The position numbers and the translations under genes were made by a program. A DNA stretch of 6,658 bases from contig CAIYQJ010000464.1 of assembly GCA_903928275.1 (NCBI GenBank), positions 1 to 6,658 of the forward strand. The letters are read 5' to 3'. The notes under the pieces are model-generated. The model was not told the DNA's origin. It saw nothing but the letters and a program-made list of their open reading frames with translations, and did not search any database. This DNA comes from an uncultured Chloroflexota bacterium (GTDB lineage Bacteria > Chloroflexota > Limnocylindria > Limnocylindrales > CSP1-4). Below are positions 1-5,542 of the stretch, in pieces; position 1 is the stretch's first letter, and each line of letters begins with the position of its first letter.

Positions 1-1
1 G

Positions 2-469
2 GTCGCCGACATCGTCGTCGTGAGCAAGGGCGACCGACCCGGCGCCGAGCGGACGGCGAGCCTGCTGCGGGCGATGCTGGCGCCGGGCGGAGCGGCGCAG
101 GCGGGGGATCGGGGCGACGGTGCGGTCGAACGAAGGGGCCCCCGGCATCCCGACGTCCTCGTGACGACCGGCGCGACGGGCGCGGGCGTCGACGCGCTCG
201 TCAGGGCGCTCGAGAGGCACCGCGAGAGCGGGCGGGCCGTCGCGACCCAGGACGCGCGGCTCCGGCGCGCGGAGGCGCTCGTCTGGGCGATCGTGGCGAG
301 CCGCGTCCGTGACGCCCTGACGGTGGGGGAGCGGTCCGCGGAGACGCGGGCGCTGCTCCGCTCGGTCGCGGCCCACGAGGTCGACCCCTACACGGCGGCC
401 GACACGCTCCTCGCCGTGCGGCACGAGGCGGACGAACCGGGCGACGCCGGCGACGGGAGGGGTTCGTGA
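2..469 (+). CDS. meaB: Methylmalonyl-CoA mutase-associated GTPase MeaB, C-terminal part (5' end outside window)
   Basis: MeaB (ArgK/YgfD family, SIMIBI G proteins) is a cytoplasmic chaperone that uses GTP to gate adenosylcobalamin loading and protect methylmalonyl-CoA mutase. The frame is open from base 2, so the gene enters from the left. About 155 residues are visible. They begin at the end of the G domain with ADIVVVSKGDRPGAER, the family's G4 region plus the conserved DRPGA stretch. Next comes a variable loop (bases about 80-160), then VLVTTGATGAGVDALVRALERHR, which matches the family's segment before the C-terminal helices. The RRAEALVWAIVASRVRDAL helix and the VDPYTAADTLL ending are typical of the dimerisation arm. 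The G4 motif reads SKGD rather than NKxD, which is unusual. The stop overlaps the next start (GTGA), indicating translational coupling to the hydroxyacyl-CoA dehydrogenase. A mutase gene probably lies upstream, but this is inferred. Confidence 0.88.
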   Translation, partial: VADIVVVSKGDRPGAERTASLLRAMLAPGGAAQAGDRGDGAVERRGPRHPDVLVTTGATGAGVDALVRALERHRESGRAVATQDARLRRAEALVWAIVASRVRDALTVGERSAETRALLRSVAAHEVDPYTAADTLLAVRHEADEPGDAGDGRGS

Positions 470-1323
470 CGATCGAGCGGGTCCTCGTCGTCGGTGCGGG
501 GCTCATGGGGCACGGCATCGCGCACGCCCTGGCCGCCGCCGGAATGCGCGTGGATCTCCTGGAGCCGGAGCTCGGCCGCGCCGTCGCGGGCCGTGACCGG
601 ATCGCCGCGAGCCTCGCGCGGGCCGTCGAGAAGGGGAGGCTCACGCCCGACGATCGGGATGCGATCCTCGGGCGCGTCGTCGCGGTGGACGACGTCGGCG
701 CCGCCCGCGCTGCGGACCTCGTCGTCGAAGCCGTCCCGGAGGACGCGGACCTCAAGCGGACGGTGCTCGCCGCCATCGACGCCCATGCGCCCGAGCGGGC
801 GGTGATCGCGACGAACACGAGCTCCATCGGCATCGGCGGCCTCGCCGCGGTGCTCGCGCCCCGGCGCCGTCCGCGGTTCATCGGCATGCACTTCTTCAGC
901 CCGGTCCCGGTCATGCCGCTCGTCGAGGTCGTGCGCGGGTCGGCGACGTCGGCCGAGACCGTCGCGGCCGTGGAGGCCCTTGCGGCCGACCTCGGCAAGA
1001 GGACGATCGCGAGCGCGGACCGGCCGGGGTTCATCGTCAACCGGATCCTCATGCCGCTCCTCGTCGAGTCGATGCGCGCGCTTGAGGACGGGACGGGGAC
1101 CGCGGCCGACATCGACGCTGGGGCGCGCCTCGGCCTCGACCACCCGATGGGTCCGCTCGAGCTCGCGGACTTCATCGGGCTCGACGTGTGCCTCGGGATC
1201 CTGCGCGTGCTCGAGGATGGCCTCGGTGACCGGTTCGCCCCGCCTGCGATCCTGACCGGCCTCGTCTCCGCGGGCCACCTCGGGCGGAAGACGGGTCGAG
1301 GCTTCCACGCCTACGAGCACTGA
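466..1323 (+). CDS. hbd: 3-hydroxyacyl-CoA (3-hydroxybutyryl-CoA) dehydrogenase, NAD-dependent
   Basis: This cytoplasmic enzyme oxidises (S)-3-hydroxyacyl-CoA to 3-ketoacyl-CoA with NAD, or runs in reverse toward butyrate. The 285 residues are the normal length of the stand-alone Hbd/PaaH/FadB2 type. The N-terminal Rossmann domain has the dinucleotide loop VVGAGLMGHG (Gly10, Gly12, Gly15) and an acidic strand end at Asp30/Glu33. The family active-site set is present: Ser in NTSS (119/120), His142 in MHFFSPVPVM, Glu154 in PLVE, and Asn192 in RPGFIVNR. The C-terminal domain shows DHPMGPLELADFIGLD and ends with GRKTGRGFHAY. The GTG start at 466 is chosen because GGGAGGGG at 455-462 is a good ribosome site 5 bases upstream of it and because it overlaps the meaB stop by 4 bases. 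The product would feed the thiolase encoded next. Exact chain-length preference cannot be read from sequence. Confidence 0.94.
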   Translation: MTIERVLVVGAGLMGHGIAHALAAAGMRVDLLEPELGRAVAGRDRIAASLARAVEKGRLTPDDRDAILGRVVAVDDVGAARAADLVVEAVPEDADLKRTVLAAIDAHAPERAVIATNTSSIGIGGLAAVLAPRRRPRFIGMHFFSPVPVMPLVEVVRGSATSAETVAAVEALAADLGKRTIASADRPGFIVNRILMPLLVESMRALEDGTGTAADIDAGARLGLDHPMGPLELADFIGLDVCLGILRVLEDGLGDRFAPPAILTGLVSAGHLGRKTGRGFHAYEH

Positions 1324-1383
1324 TCACGGGGTCGCGGCGCCTGGCCAGCCGCGGCCGAGCGATCGCGCCGCGCCGTCCGGAGC

Positions 1384-1399
1384 GTGCGGCCGGCCGCAC
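1384..1399. promoter_or_regulatory. Perfect 16-bp palindrome, possible operator of the thiolase gene
   Basis: GTGCGGCC followed directly by GGCCGCAC is an uninterrupted 8+8 inverted repeat in the 98-base gap before the thiolase gene. It ends 9 bases before the TAGACT box, so it covers the place where a -35 element would sit. A dimeric repressor (a TetR- or GntR-type regulator of acyl-CoA genes, for instance) could bind there; this is inference. There is no loop and no T-run after it, so an intrinsic terminator for the upstream gene is less likely. In DNA this rich in G and C, chance palindromes are more common than usual. Confidence 0.4.
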
Positions 1400-1408
1400 C
1401 GAGTCGGC

Positions 1409-1414
1409 TAGACT
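1409..1414 (+). promoter_or_regulatory. -10 box (TAGACT) of a probable leaderless promoter for the thiolase gene
   Basis: TAGACT fits the TANNNT consensus and is followed by exactly 7 bases (GGCCTCG) before the ATG at 1422. That spacing puts the transcription start at or beside the A of the ATG, the layout of leaderless genes common in Actinomycetota, Chloroflexota and Deinococcota. No Shine-Dalgarno sequence is seen in front of the ATG, in agreement. No convincing -35 element is present. Confidence 0.55.
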
Positions 1415-1421
1415 GGCCTCG

Positions 1422-2666
1422 ATGCCCGGCCCCATCGCACCCGGCGGCGACGTCTTCCTCGTCGCGGCGGTCCGCACGCCGATCGGTCGCTTCGGCGGCG
1501 CGTTCGTCGACGTGCCCGCGACCACGCTCGGCGGCCACGCGATCCGCGCGGCGGTGGCGCGGTCGGGGCTTCTCGCCGGCGAGCCGATCGACGACGTGCT
1601 CATGGGCCAGGTCCTCCAGGCGGGCGCGGGTCAGGCGCCGGCCCGGCGCGCCGCGCTCGCCGCCGGCCTCGCCGAGTCGACACCGGCGACGACCATCAAC
1701 CGCGTCTGCGGCTCCGGGCTCAAGGCGCTCATGCTCGGCGCGGCGGAGATCCGGGCCGGCGACGCCGAGATCGTGGTCGCCGGTGGCATGGAGAGCATGT
1801 CGCTCGCGCCGTACCTGCTCGACCGGGCGCGGTTCGGCTACCGGCTCGGCGACGGGACCCTTCGGGACACCGCGATCCTCGACGGGCTTTGGTGCGGCAT
1901 CGAGGACTGTCACATGGGGACGCACGCCGAGCGTGTCGCGATCCGCGAGCGGGTCTCGCGCGCCGACCAGGACGCCTTCGCGCTGCGGTCGCACCAGCTC
2001 GCCGTCGCCGCCGCGGACGCGGGCCGCTTCGACGAGGAGCTCGTCCCCGTCACGGTCGTCGACGGACGGGGACGCGAGACGGTCGTCGCGGAGGACGAGG
2101 CGCCCCGGCGCGACACGAGCCTCGAGGCGCTCGCGCGGTTGCGGCCCGCCTTCGCGCCCCCGGCGGACGCCGAGGGCGATGGCGATGCCGGGACTGTCAC
2201 GGCCGGCAACGCGCCCGGCCTCTCGGACGGGGCGGCCGCGTCCGTCCTCGCGAGCGAGCGCGCCGTGGAGCGGCTCGGGCTCCGACCGATCGCCCGCATC
2301 GTGGGGTATGCGCAGGCCGAGGTCGCGCCGCGATGGCTCTTCCTCGCGCCGGTGGAGGGGATGCGCCGCCTGTCGGAGCGCACGGGCCTGGCGCTCGAGG
2401 AGGCGGACGTCATCGAGCTCAACGAGGCCTTCGCCGCGCAGGCGCTCGCCGACATCCGTGCGCTCGGCCTCGACCCCGACCGCGTCAACCCGAACGGTGG
2501 CGCGATCGCTCTCGGCCACCCGATCGGAGCCAGCGGCGCCCGGCTCGTGGCGACGCTCGTCCATGAGCTCCGGCGACGTGGCGGGCGCTACGGGATCGCG
2601 GCCCTGTGCCTCGGCGGCGGTGGGTCCGTCGCCCTCGCGGTCGAGTCGATCCCGGCATCCGCGTGA
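1422..2666 (+). CDS. Thiolase, acetyl-CoA C-acetyltransferase type
   Basis: Thiolases cleave 3-ketoacyl-CoA with CoA, or condense two acetyl-CoA in the biosynthetic direction; the enzyme is cytoplasmic and tetrameric in the family. The 414 residues are slightly above the usual 390-400, with an N-terminal extension of about ten residues before VFLVAAVRTPIGRFGG. The nucleophile Cys96 lies in NRVCGSGLKA. The oxyanion-hole motif NEAF begins at Asn334, His366 lies in GGAIALGHPIGASG, and the acid/base Cys396 lies in CLGGGGSVAL. The family motifs VAGGMESMS, HMGTHAER and TAGNAPGLSDGAAA are also intact. The ATG at 1422 is preferred because a TAGACT box lies 7 bases upstream and no ribosome site exists, implying a leaderless mRNA. 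It is thus probably a separate transcription start from the meaB-dehydrogenase pair, although function links the two. Whether it acts on acetoacetyl-CoA or longer substrates is not decidable here. Confidence 0.94.
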   Translation: MPGPIAPGGDVFLVAAVRTPIGRFGGAFVDVPATTLGGHAIRAAVARSGLLAGEPIDDVLMGQVLQAGAGQAPARRAALAAGLAESTPATTINRVCGSGLKALMLGAAEIRAGDAEIVVAGGMESMSLAPYLLDRARFGYRLGDGTLRDTAILDGLWCGIEDCHMGTHAERVAIRERVSRADQDAFALRSHQLAVAAADAGRFDEELVPVTVVDGRGRETVVAEDEAPRRDTSLEALARLRPAFAPPADAEGDGDAGTVTAGNAPGLSDGAAASVLASERAVERLGLRPIARIVGYAQAEVAPRWLFLAPVEGMRRLSERTGLALEEADVIELNEAFAAQALADIRALGLDPDRVNPNGGAIALGHPIGASGARLVATLVHELRRRGGRYGIAALCLGGGGSVALAVESIPASA

Positions 2667-2721
2667 TATTCCCGTCCCGTCGTGGGCGGCTCCGGCCGGC
2701 GGAGGGTGACCGGCTCGTACG

Positions 2722-2728
2722 AAGGAGG
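2722..2728 (+). promoter_or_regulatory. Strong Shine-Dalgarno site (AAGGAGG) for the 57-residue protein
   Basis: AAGGAGG is a near-perfect complement of the 16S rRNA 3' end and sits 7 bases before the ATG at 2736. It fixes that ATG as the start and excludes an upstream in-frame ATG at 2682, which lies 16 bases after the thiolase stop and lacks such a site. It is the strongest ribosome site noticed in the window. Confidence 0.85.
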
Positions 2729-2735
2729 GCCACCG

Positions 2736-2909
2736 ATGGCTGACGAGACCGGAGGCGCCGGCGAGTACATCGTCGAGCTGAGCGGCAGCGAGCTGGAGAC
2801 GGTCGTGGAGGCGCTGCGCCTCCTCCTCGCGACGCTCGGTCGCGAGGATGCCGACCAGATCGCGGAGATCGAGGCTCTCCTCGCCAGGCTGCCGGCGGCC
2901 GGTGCGTGA
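2736..2909 (+). CDS. Small hypothetical protein, 57 residues, predicted helical
   Basis: I do not recognise this family. The protein begins MADETGGAGEYIVELSGSE and continues as an amphipathic, acidic, leucine-rich helix (LETVVEALRLLLATLG, then a second helix from ADQIAEIEALLARL). A short N-terminal strand (EYIVELS) followed by two helices could form a helical hairpin or small dimer. No signal peptide, membrane segment or cysteines are seen. That it is real is supported by the excellent ribosome site, by coding-like composition, and by its fit between the thiolase (69-base gap) and the aldehyde dehydrogenase (13-base gap), which suggests one transcript with the latter. Its role is unknown; an accessory subunit or regulator of neighbouring enzymes is only a guess. 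Confidence 0.75.
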   Translation: MADETGGAGEYIVELSGSELETVVEALRLLLATLGREDADQIAEIEALLARLPAAGA

Positions 2910-2922
2910 CCCGCGGCCGAGG

Positions 2923-4467
2923 ATGATCCGCACGGCCGGCGCCAACGCGATGATCGACGACGCGCCCGCCCACCGCATGTTCATCGGAGGCGAGTGGGTC
3001 TCTTCGGGCACGGGCCGCACGTTCGAGAGCAGGAACCCCGCCGATCGGCGGGACCTCGTGGGCCGGTTCCAGGCGGGCGACGCGGCGGACGTCGCCCGCG
3101 CCGTGCGGTCCGCGGAGGACGCGTTCCCTGGGTGGCGCGCCACGCCCGCGCCCAAGCGGGGCGAGATCCTCTACCGGTTCGGGGCACTCCTCGCGGAGCA
3201 CAAGGAGGAGCTGGCCCGCGCGATGACGCGCGAGATGGGGAAGGTCCTCCAGGAGGCGCGCGGCGACGTCCAGGAAGGGATCGACATCGCGTACCTCATG
3301 GCGGGCGAGGGACGCCGGATGGCCGGCGACACGGTCCCGTCCGAGCTGCCCGACAAGTGGGCGATGAGCACGCGGGTCCCGATCGGCGTCGCCGGCATCG
3401 TCACCCCGTGGAACTTCCCGATGGCCATCCCGTGCTGGAAGACGATGCCGGCGCTCGTGACGGGGAACACGGTGGTCATCAAGCCCGCCAGCGACACGCC
3501 CCTGTGCGTGACGCTCCTCGTGGAGCTCATGGCGGAGGCCGGGTTCCCGGACGGGACCGTCAACCTCGTCACGGGCTCGGGTGCCGAGGTCGGCGACGCC
3601 ATCGTCACCTCGCCGGACGTCGACGTCATCAGCTTCACGGGTCACACCTCCACCGGGAAGCGGATCGCGGAGATCGCCGGTCGGCGCCTCGCGCGCGTCT
3701 CGCTCGAGCTCGGCGGCAAGAACGGCGTCGTCGTCCTCGCGGACGCCGACCTCGACCTCGCGGTGGACGGGATCGTCTGGTCGGCGTTCGGGACCACGGG
3801 CCAGCGGTGCACGGCCGCGAGCCGCGTCATCGTGGAGCGGTCCGTGCACGACCGGCTCCTCGCCATGCTCGAGGCGCGCGTCCGCGCGCTGCGGGTGGGC
3901 CCCGGGCTGGACGCGGCCACGGACGTCGGCCCGCTCATCAACGAGGCGGCGGTCGCGAAGGTCGCGTCGTACGTAGAGATCGGCCGGGGCGAGGGTGACC
4001 TCGTCTGCGGCGGCCGACCCGCCACGGCCGGCGAGCTGGCGCACGGGTCGTTCTTCGAGCCGACGATCTTCACGAACGTCCGGCCCATGGACCGGATCGG
4101 CCAGGAGGAGATCTTCGGGCCGGTGCTGTCCGTCATCCCGGTCGATGACTTCGACGCGGCGATCGTGGCGCTCAACCAGACGCGGTACGGCCTGTCGAGC
4201 TCGATCTTCACGCGGGACGTGAACCGGGCCTTCCGCGCGATGCGCGACTTCCAGACGGGGATCGTCTACGTGAACGCGGGCACGATCGGGGCGGAGACGC
4301 ACCTCCCGTTCGGCGGCGTGAAGGAGACCGGCAACGGGCACCGCGAGGCCGGGCACGCCGCGCTCGACACGTACACGGAGTGGAAGTCGATCTACGTGGA
4401 CTTCAGCGGCCGACTGCAGCGCGCCCAGATCGACAACCAGCCCACCGACGGTGGCGACGCCCGGTGA
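2923..4467 (+). CDS. Aldehyde dehydrogenase family protein, NAD(P)-dependent
   Basis: The enzyme oxidises an aldehyde to the carboxylic acid through a cysteine thioester. From ATG 2923 it has 514 residues, close to the usual 480-500. The catalytic set is complete: oxyanion Asn164 in TPWNFPMAIPCWK, general base Glu262 in LELGGKN, and nucleophile Cys296 in GQRCTAASR. The 34-residue Glu-Cys spacing is that of the superfamily. The cofactor segment VIKPAS and the FTGHTSTGKRI turn are also present. The C-terminus (AETHLPFGGVKETGNGHREAG, then YTEWKSIYVDFSGRLQRAQID) resembles a subgroup often annotated as semialdehyde dehydrogenases (2-oxoglutarate or aminoadipate semialdehyde); substrate assignment is tentative. 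The start is uncertain: ATG 2848 would overlap the small gene and add basic non-family residues, while ATG 2950 or 2977 is possible because family similarity starts at MFIGGEWV. The stop overlaps the metallopeptidase start. Confidence 0.93.
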   Translation: MIRTAGANAMIDDAPAHRMFIGGEWVSSGTGRTFESRNPADRRDLVGRFQAGDAADVARAVRSAEDAFPGWRATPAPKRGEILYRFGALLAEHKEELARAMTREMGKVLQEARGDVQEGIDIAYLMAGEGRRMAGDTVPSELPDKWAMSTRVPIGVAGIVTPWNFPMAIPCWKTMPALVTGNTVVIKPASDTPLCVTLLVELMAEAGFPDGTVNLVTGSGAEVGDAIVTSPDVDVISFTGHTSTGKRIAEIAGRRLARVSLELGGKNGVVVLADADLDLAVDGIVWSAFGTTGQRCTAASRVIVERSVHDRLLAMLEARVRALRVGPGLDAATDVGPLINEAAVAKVASYVEIGRGEGDLVCGGRPATAGELAHGSFFEPTIFTNVRPMDRIGQEEIFGPVLSVIPVDDFDAAIVALNQTRYGLSSSIFTRDVNRAFRAMRDFQTGIVYVNAGTIGAETHLPFGGVKETGNGHREAGHAALDTYTEWKSIYVDFSGRLQRAQIDNQPTDGGDAR

Positions 4468-4895
4468 GCGAGGACGCCACCTGGACGTTCCGGCTGGTCG
4501 ACCCGGAGGACGCGGCGCGCGACGCCTTCGCCGACGTCGTCTTCCGCGCCGTGGACGCGCTCCGCGACGCGCTCGGCGAGCCATACGCGACGCGGATCGG
4601 TGCCGTGGGGTTCCTCGTCGAAGACGAGCCGCCGCTCGAGAAGCGACCTCCCGGCGGGACCCTGCTGGGCCTGTTCGAGGGCGTGCCGGGCAGCCTGTGG
4701 GGCGCGGACTGGGCCGTCGTGCCGTCGCGGATCACGATCTTCCGCGTCCCGCACGAGCGGATCTACCCGGAGCCGAGTGCGCGCGCACGGGCGGTCGACT
4801 CCACGGTCCGCCACGAGGTCGCGCACTGCTTCGGGACGGACGAGGCCGGGATCCGCGCCATCGAGGCAGAGCGGCGTGGAGGACCGCGTCGGTGA
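4464..4895 (+). CDS. Zincin-like metallopeptidase family protein (HExxH)
   Basis: This 143-residue protein resembles the short bacterial zincin-like family (Zincin_1, formerly DUF1025), whose substrate is not established. The C-terminal half has VRHEVAHCFGTDEAGIRAIE: His117, Glu118 and His121 form the HExxH zinc site, and the acidic residue Asp126 after the glycine is a plausible third ligand. The earlier PPGGTLLGLFEG and ITIFRVPHERIY segments match the family's usual order, in which a loop and a core strand precede the metal helix. Length is normal for the family. GTG 4464 is chosen because it overlaps the aldehyde dehydrogenase stop as GTGA and because residues encoded upstream in the frame look non-coding. 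No signal peptide is visible, so it is probably cytoplasmic. It is likely co-translated with the aldehyde dehydrogenase; a functional link is not evident. Confidence 0.85.
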   Translation: MSEDATWTFRLVDPEDAARDAFADVVFRAVDALRDALGEPYATRIGAVGFLVEDEPPLEKRPPGGTLLGLFEGVPGSLWGADWAVVPSRITIFRVPHERIYPEPSARARAVDSTVRHEVAHCFGTDEAGIRAIEAERRGGPRR

Positions 4896-4938
4896 CGCCT
4901 CGGACCCATGTCCCGCCCGCGGCCCCCGGTGGCTGGTG

Positions 4939-4944
4939 TATCCT
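4939..4944 (+). promoter_or_regulatory. -10-like box (TATCCT) in front of tRNA-Lys
   Basis: TATCCT fits TANNNT and is followed by 6 bases before the first base of the tRNA. A start 7 bases after the box would coincide with the mature 5' end at 4951. No clear -35 element is seen. The spacing parallels that of the thiolase promoter. Confidence 0.45.
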
Positions 4945-4950
4945 CCCCGC

Positions 4951-5025
4951 GGGCCGGTAGCTCAACGGTAGAGCAAGTGACTCTTAATCACTAGGTTGGG
5001 GGTTCGAGTCCCCCCCGGCTCACCA
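4951..5025 (+). tRNA. tRNA-Lys, anticodon CTT, CCA encoded
   Basis: A full cloverleaf can be drawn by hand. The 7-bp acceptor pairs GGGCCGG (4951-4957) with CCGGCTC (5015-5021) and has one G-T wobble. The D arm is GCTC/GAGC around AACGGTA. The anticodon stem is AGTGA/TCACT around CTCTTAA, giving anticodon CTT at 4983-4985, which decodes AAG (lysine). The variable loop is AGGTT. The T arm is GGGGG/CCCCC around TTCGAGT. The discriminator is A at 5022 and CCA follows at 5023-5025. It is preceded by a -10-like box and followed by a strong inverted repeat. Its 3' side faces a decayed integrase, so it is a likely attachment site. Confidence 0.97.
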
Positions 5026-5041
5026 GCGTTCCACGCACGAG

Positions 5042-5071
5042 AGAGACCCCCGATGCCCATCGGGGGTCTCT
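5042..5071. terminator. Inverted repeat, 13-bp stem, probable terminator after tRNA-Lys
   Basis: AGAGACCCCCGAT (5042-5054) pairs perfectly with ATCGGGGGTCTCT (5059-5071) around the 4-base loop GCCC. It begins 16 bases after the encoded CCA. Downstream there are only two T in a row (TCTCTTCG), so it is not a classical U-tract terminator; in GC-rich bacteria such hairpins often serve. Being symmetric, it could act on both strands and also end transcription of the opposing integrase remnant. Confidence 0.7.
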
Positions 5072-5080
5072 TCGATCCTG

Positions 5081-5103
5081 GGTTTGACCCCACGGTTGAC
5101 CCC
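5081..5103. repeat. Short imperfect direct repeat GGTT(T)GACCCC
   Basis: GGTTTGACCCC at 5081-5091 and GGTTGACCCC at 5094-5103 are two near-identical copies 2 bases apart, just after the tRNA terminator. They lie beyond the recognisable 3' end of the integrase remnant. They could be arm-type recombinase sites or simply remnants of coding sequence; the sequence does not decide. Confidence 0.35.
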
Positions 5104-5333
5104 TCTTCCCCGCGAGGATGGCGTCCAGCCGGGCAGCGGAGCGCTCCCGCATCGACGGCGAGATGTACGAGTAGATGTCGAAAGTCGTGGACGAACTGCC
5201 GTGGCCGAGCCACCGGCTCACCATCTGGAGGTCCTCGCCAGCCTCCAGCATCAGCGACGCACGGGAATGCCTCTGATCGCGAACGCGCCGGCGAGGGAGC
5301 GGTGGCGTCCTGAAGCCGCTGGAAGAGTGAAGA
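5096..5333 (-). pseudogene. Tyrosine recombinase (phage-type integrase) C-terminal remnant
   Basis: On the - strand, bases 5278 down to 5096 encode RDQRHSRASLMLEAGEDLQ, then VSRWLGHGSSSTTFDIYSY, then SMRERSAARLDAILAG. This is the C-terminal catalytic part of tyrosine recombinases: Arg in box II (DQRH, normally HxLRH with the first His here replaced by Arg), His in LGH, and the nucleophile Tyr at 5171-5173 in DIYSY. The N-terminal DNA-binding domain, catalytic Arg I and the Lys are absent. Upstream, bases about 5333-5300 give SSLFQRLQDAT in another frame, resembling the segment that normally precedes box II, so a frameshift near 5290-5300 is likely. The open frame runs on through the terminator and stops inside the tRNA at 4991-4993. 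It is probably a dead relic of an element integrated at tRNA-Lys. Recognition is firm; the frameshift boundary is approximate. Confidence 0.72.
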
Positions 5334-5505
5334 CGGCGTAGGCTCAGAAGCCGACCTGGCAAGTCGCTGAGGAGACCACGCCGTGAGACGAAGGTAGCCG
5401 CCAGCGTCCAGATCGAGGCAGCCATCGAGGCGGTCCTGACCGGCGGCCTCTCCGACCCCGATGCCCTGGTCTGGGCGGGGCCCGTTCACGTGAGCATGCC
5501 CACTC
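5334..5505. other. Intergenic stretch with a start-less coding-like fragment
   Basis: No complete gene is seen here. On the + strand, bases 5385-5490 read ETKVAASVQIEAAIEAVLTG and continue GLSDPDALVWAGPVHV. This protein-like stretch is in an open frame bounded by stops at 5328-5330 and 5565-5567, with no ATG, GTG or TTG before 5490. It may be the decapitated remnant of a gene or chance coding potential. Bases 5313-5380 are somewhat richer in A and less codon-like than their surroundings, as expected for a junction between segments. I do not recognise the fragment. Confidence 0.3.
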
Positions 5506-5519
5506 GGGCCGTTCGGCCC
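5506..5519. other. Short hairpin GGGCC-GTTC-GGCCC
   Basis: A perfect 5-bp stem with a 4-base loop (GTTC) stands between the decayed region and the acyltransferase-like gene. No T-run follows. It might be a weak terminator of rightward read-through or an upstream element of the next promoter; the evidence is only the fold. Confidence 0.3.
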
Positions 5520-5542
5520 TCACAGCCGCGCCCGGGCACCCC

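Noticed and set aside
2690..2704. CTCCG-GCCGG-CGGAG hairpin after the thiolase as a terminator
   Set aside because: The stem is only 5 bp, has no T-run, and sits in GC-rich DNA where such stems arise often. It is too weak to call.
2848..2922. Upstream extension of the aldehyde dehydrogenase to ATG 2848
   Set aside because: It would overlap most of the 3' end of the small gene and add 25 basic residues unlike the family. ATG 2923 just after the small gene's stop is more plausible.
1311..3155. Long - strand open frame (614 codons) opposite the thiolase
   Set aside because: The translation is low-complexity and charged without family motifs, while the + strand holds a full thiolase. Composition artefact.
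4380..4463. Upstream extension of the metallopeptidase to ATG 4380
   Set aside because: It would overlap the conserved end of the aldehyde dehydrogenase, and the added residues look out of frame. GTG 4464 gives a clean 4-base overlap.
2485..4584. Very long - strand open frame (699 codons) opposite the small gene and the aldehyde dehydrogenase
   Set aside because: It is rich in Arg, Pro, Gly and Ala with no recognisable motif. The + strand aldehyde dehydrogenase has a complete catalytic set, so the antisense frame is a by-product of high GC content.
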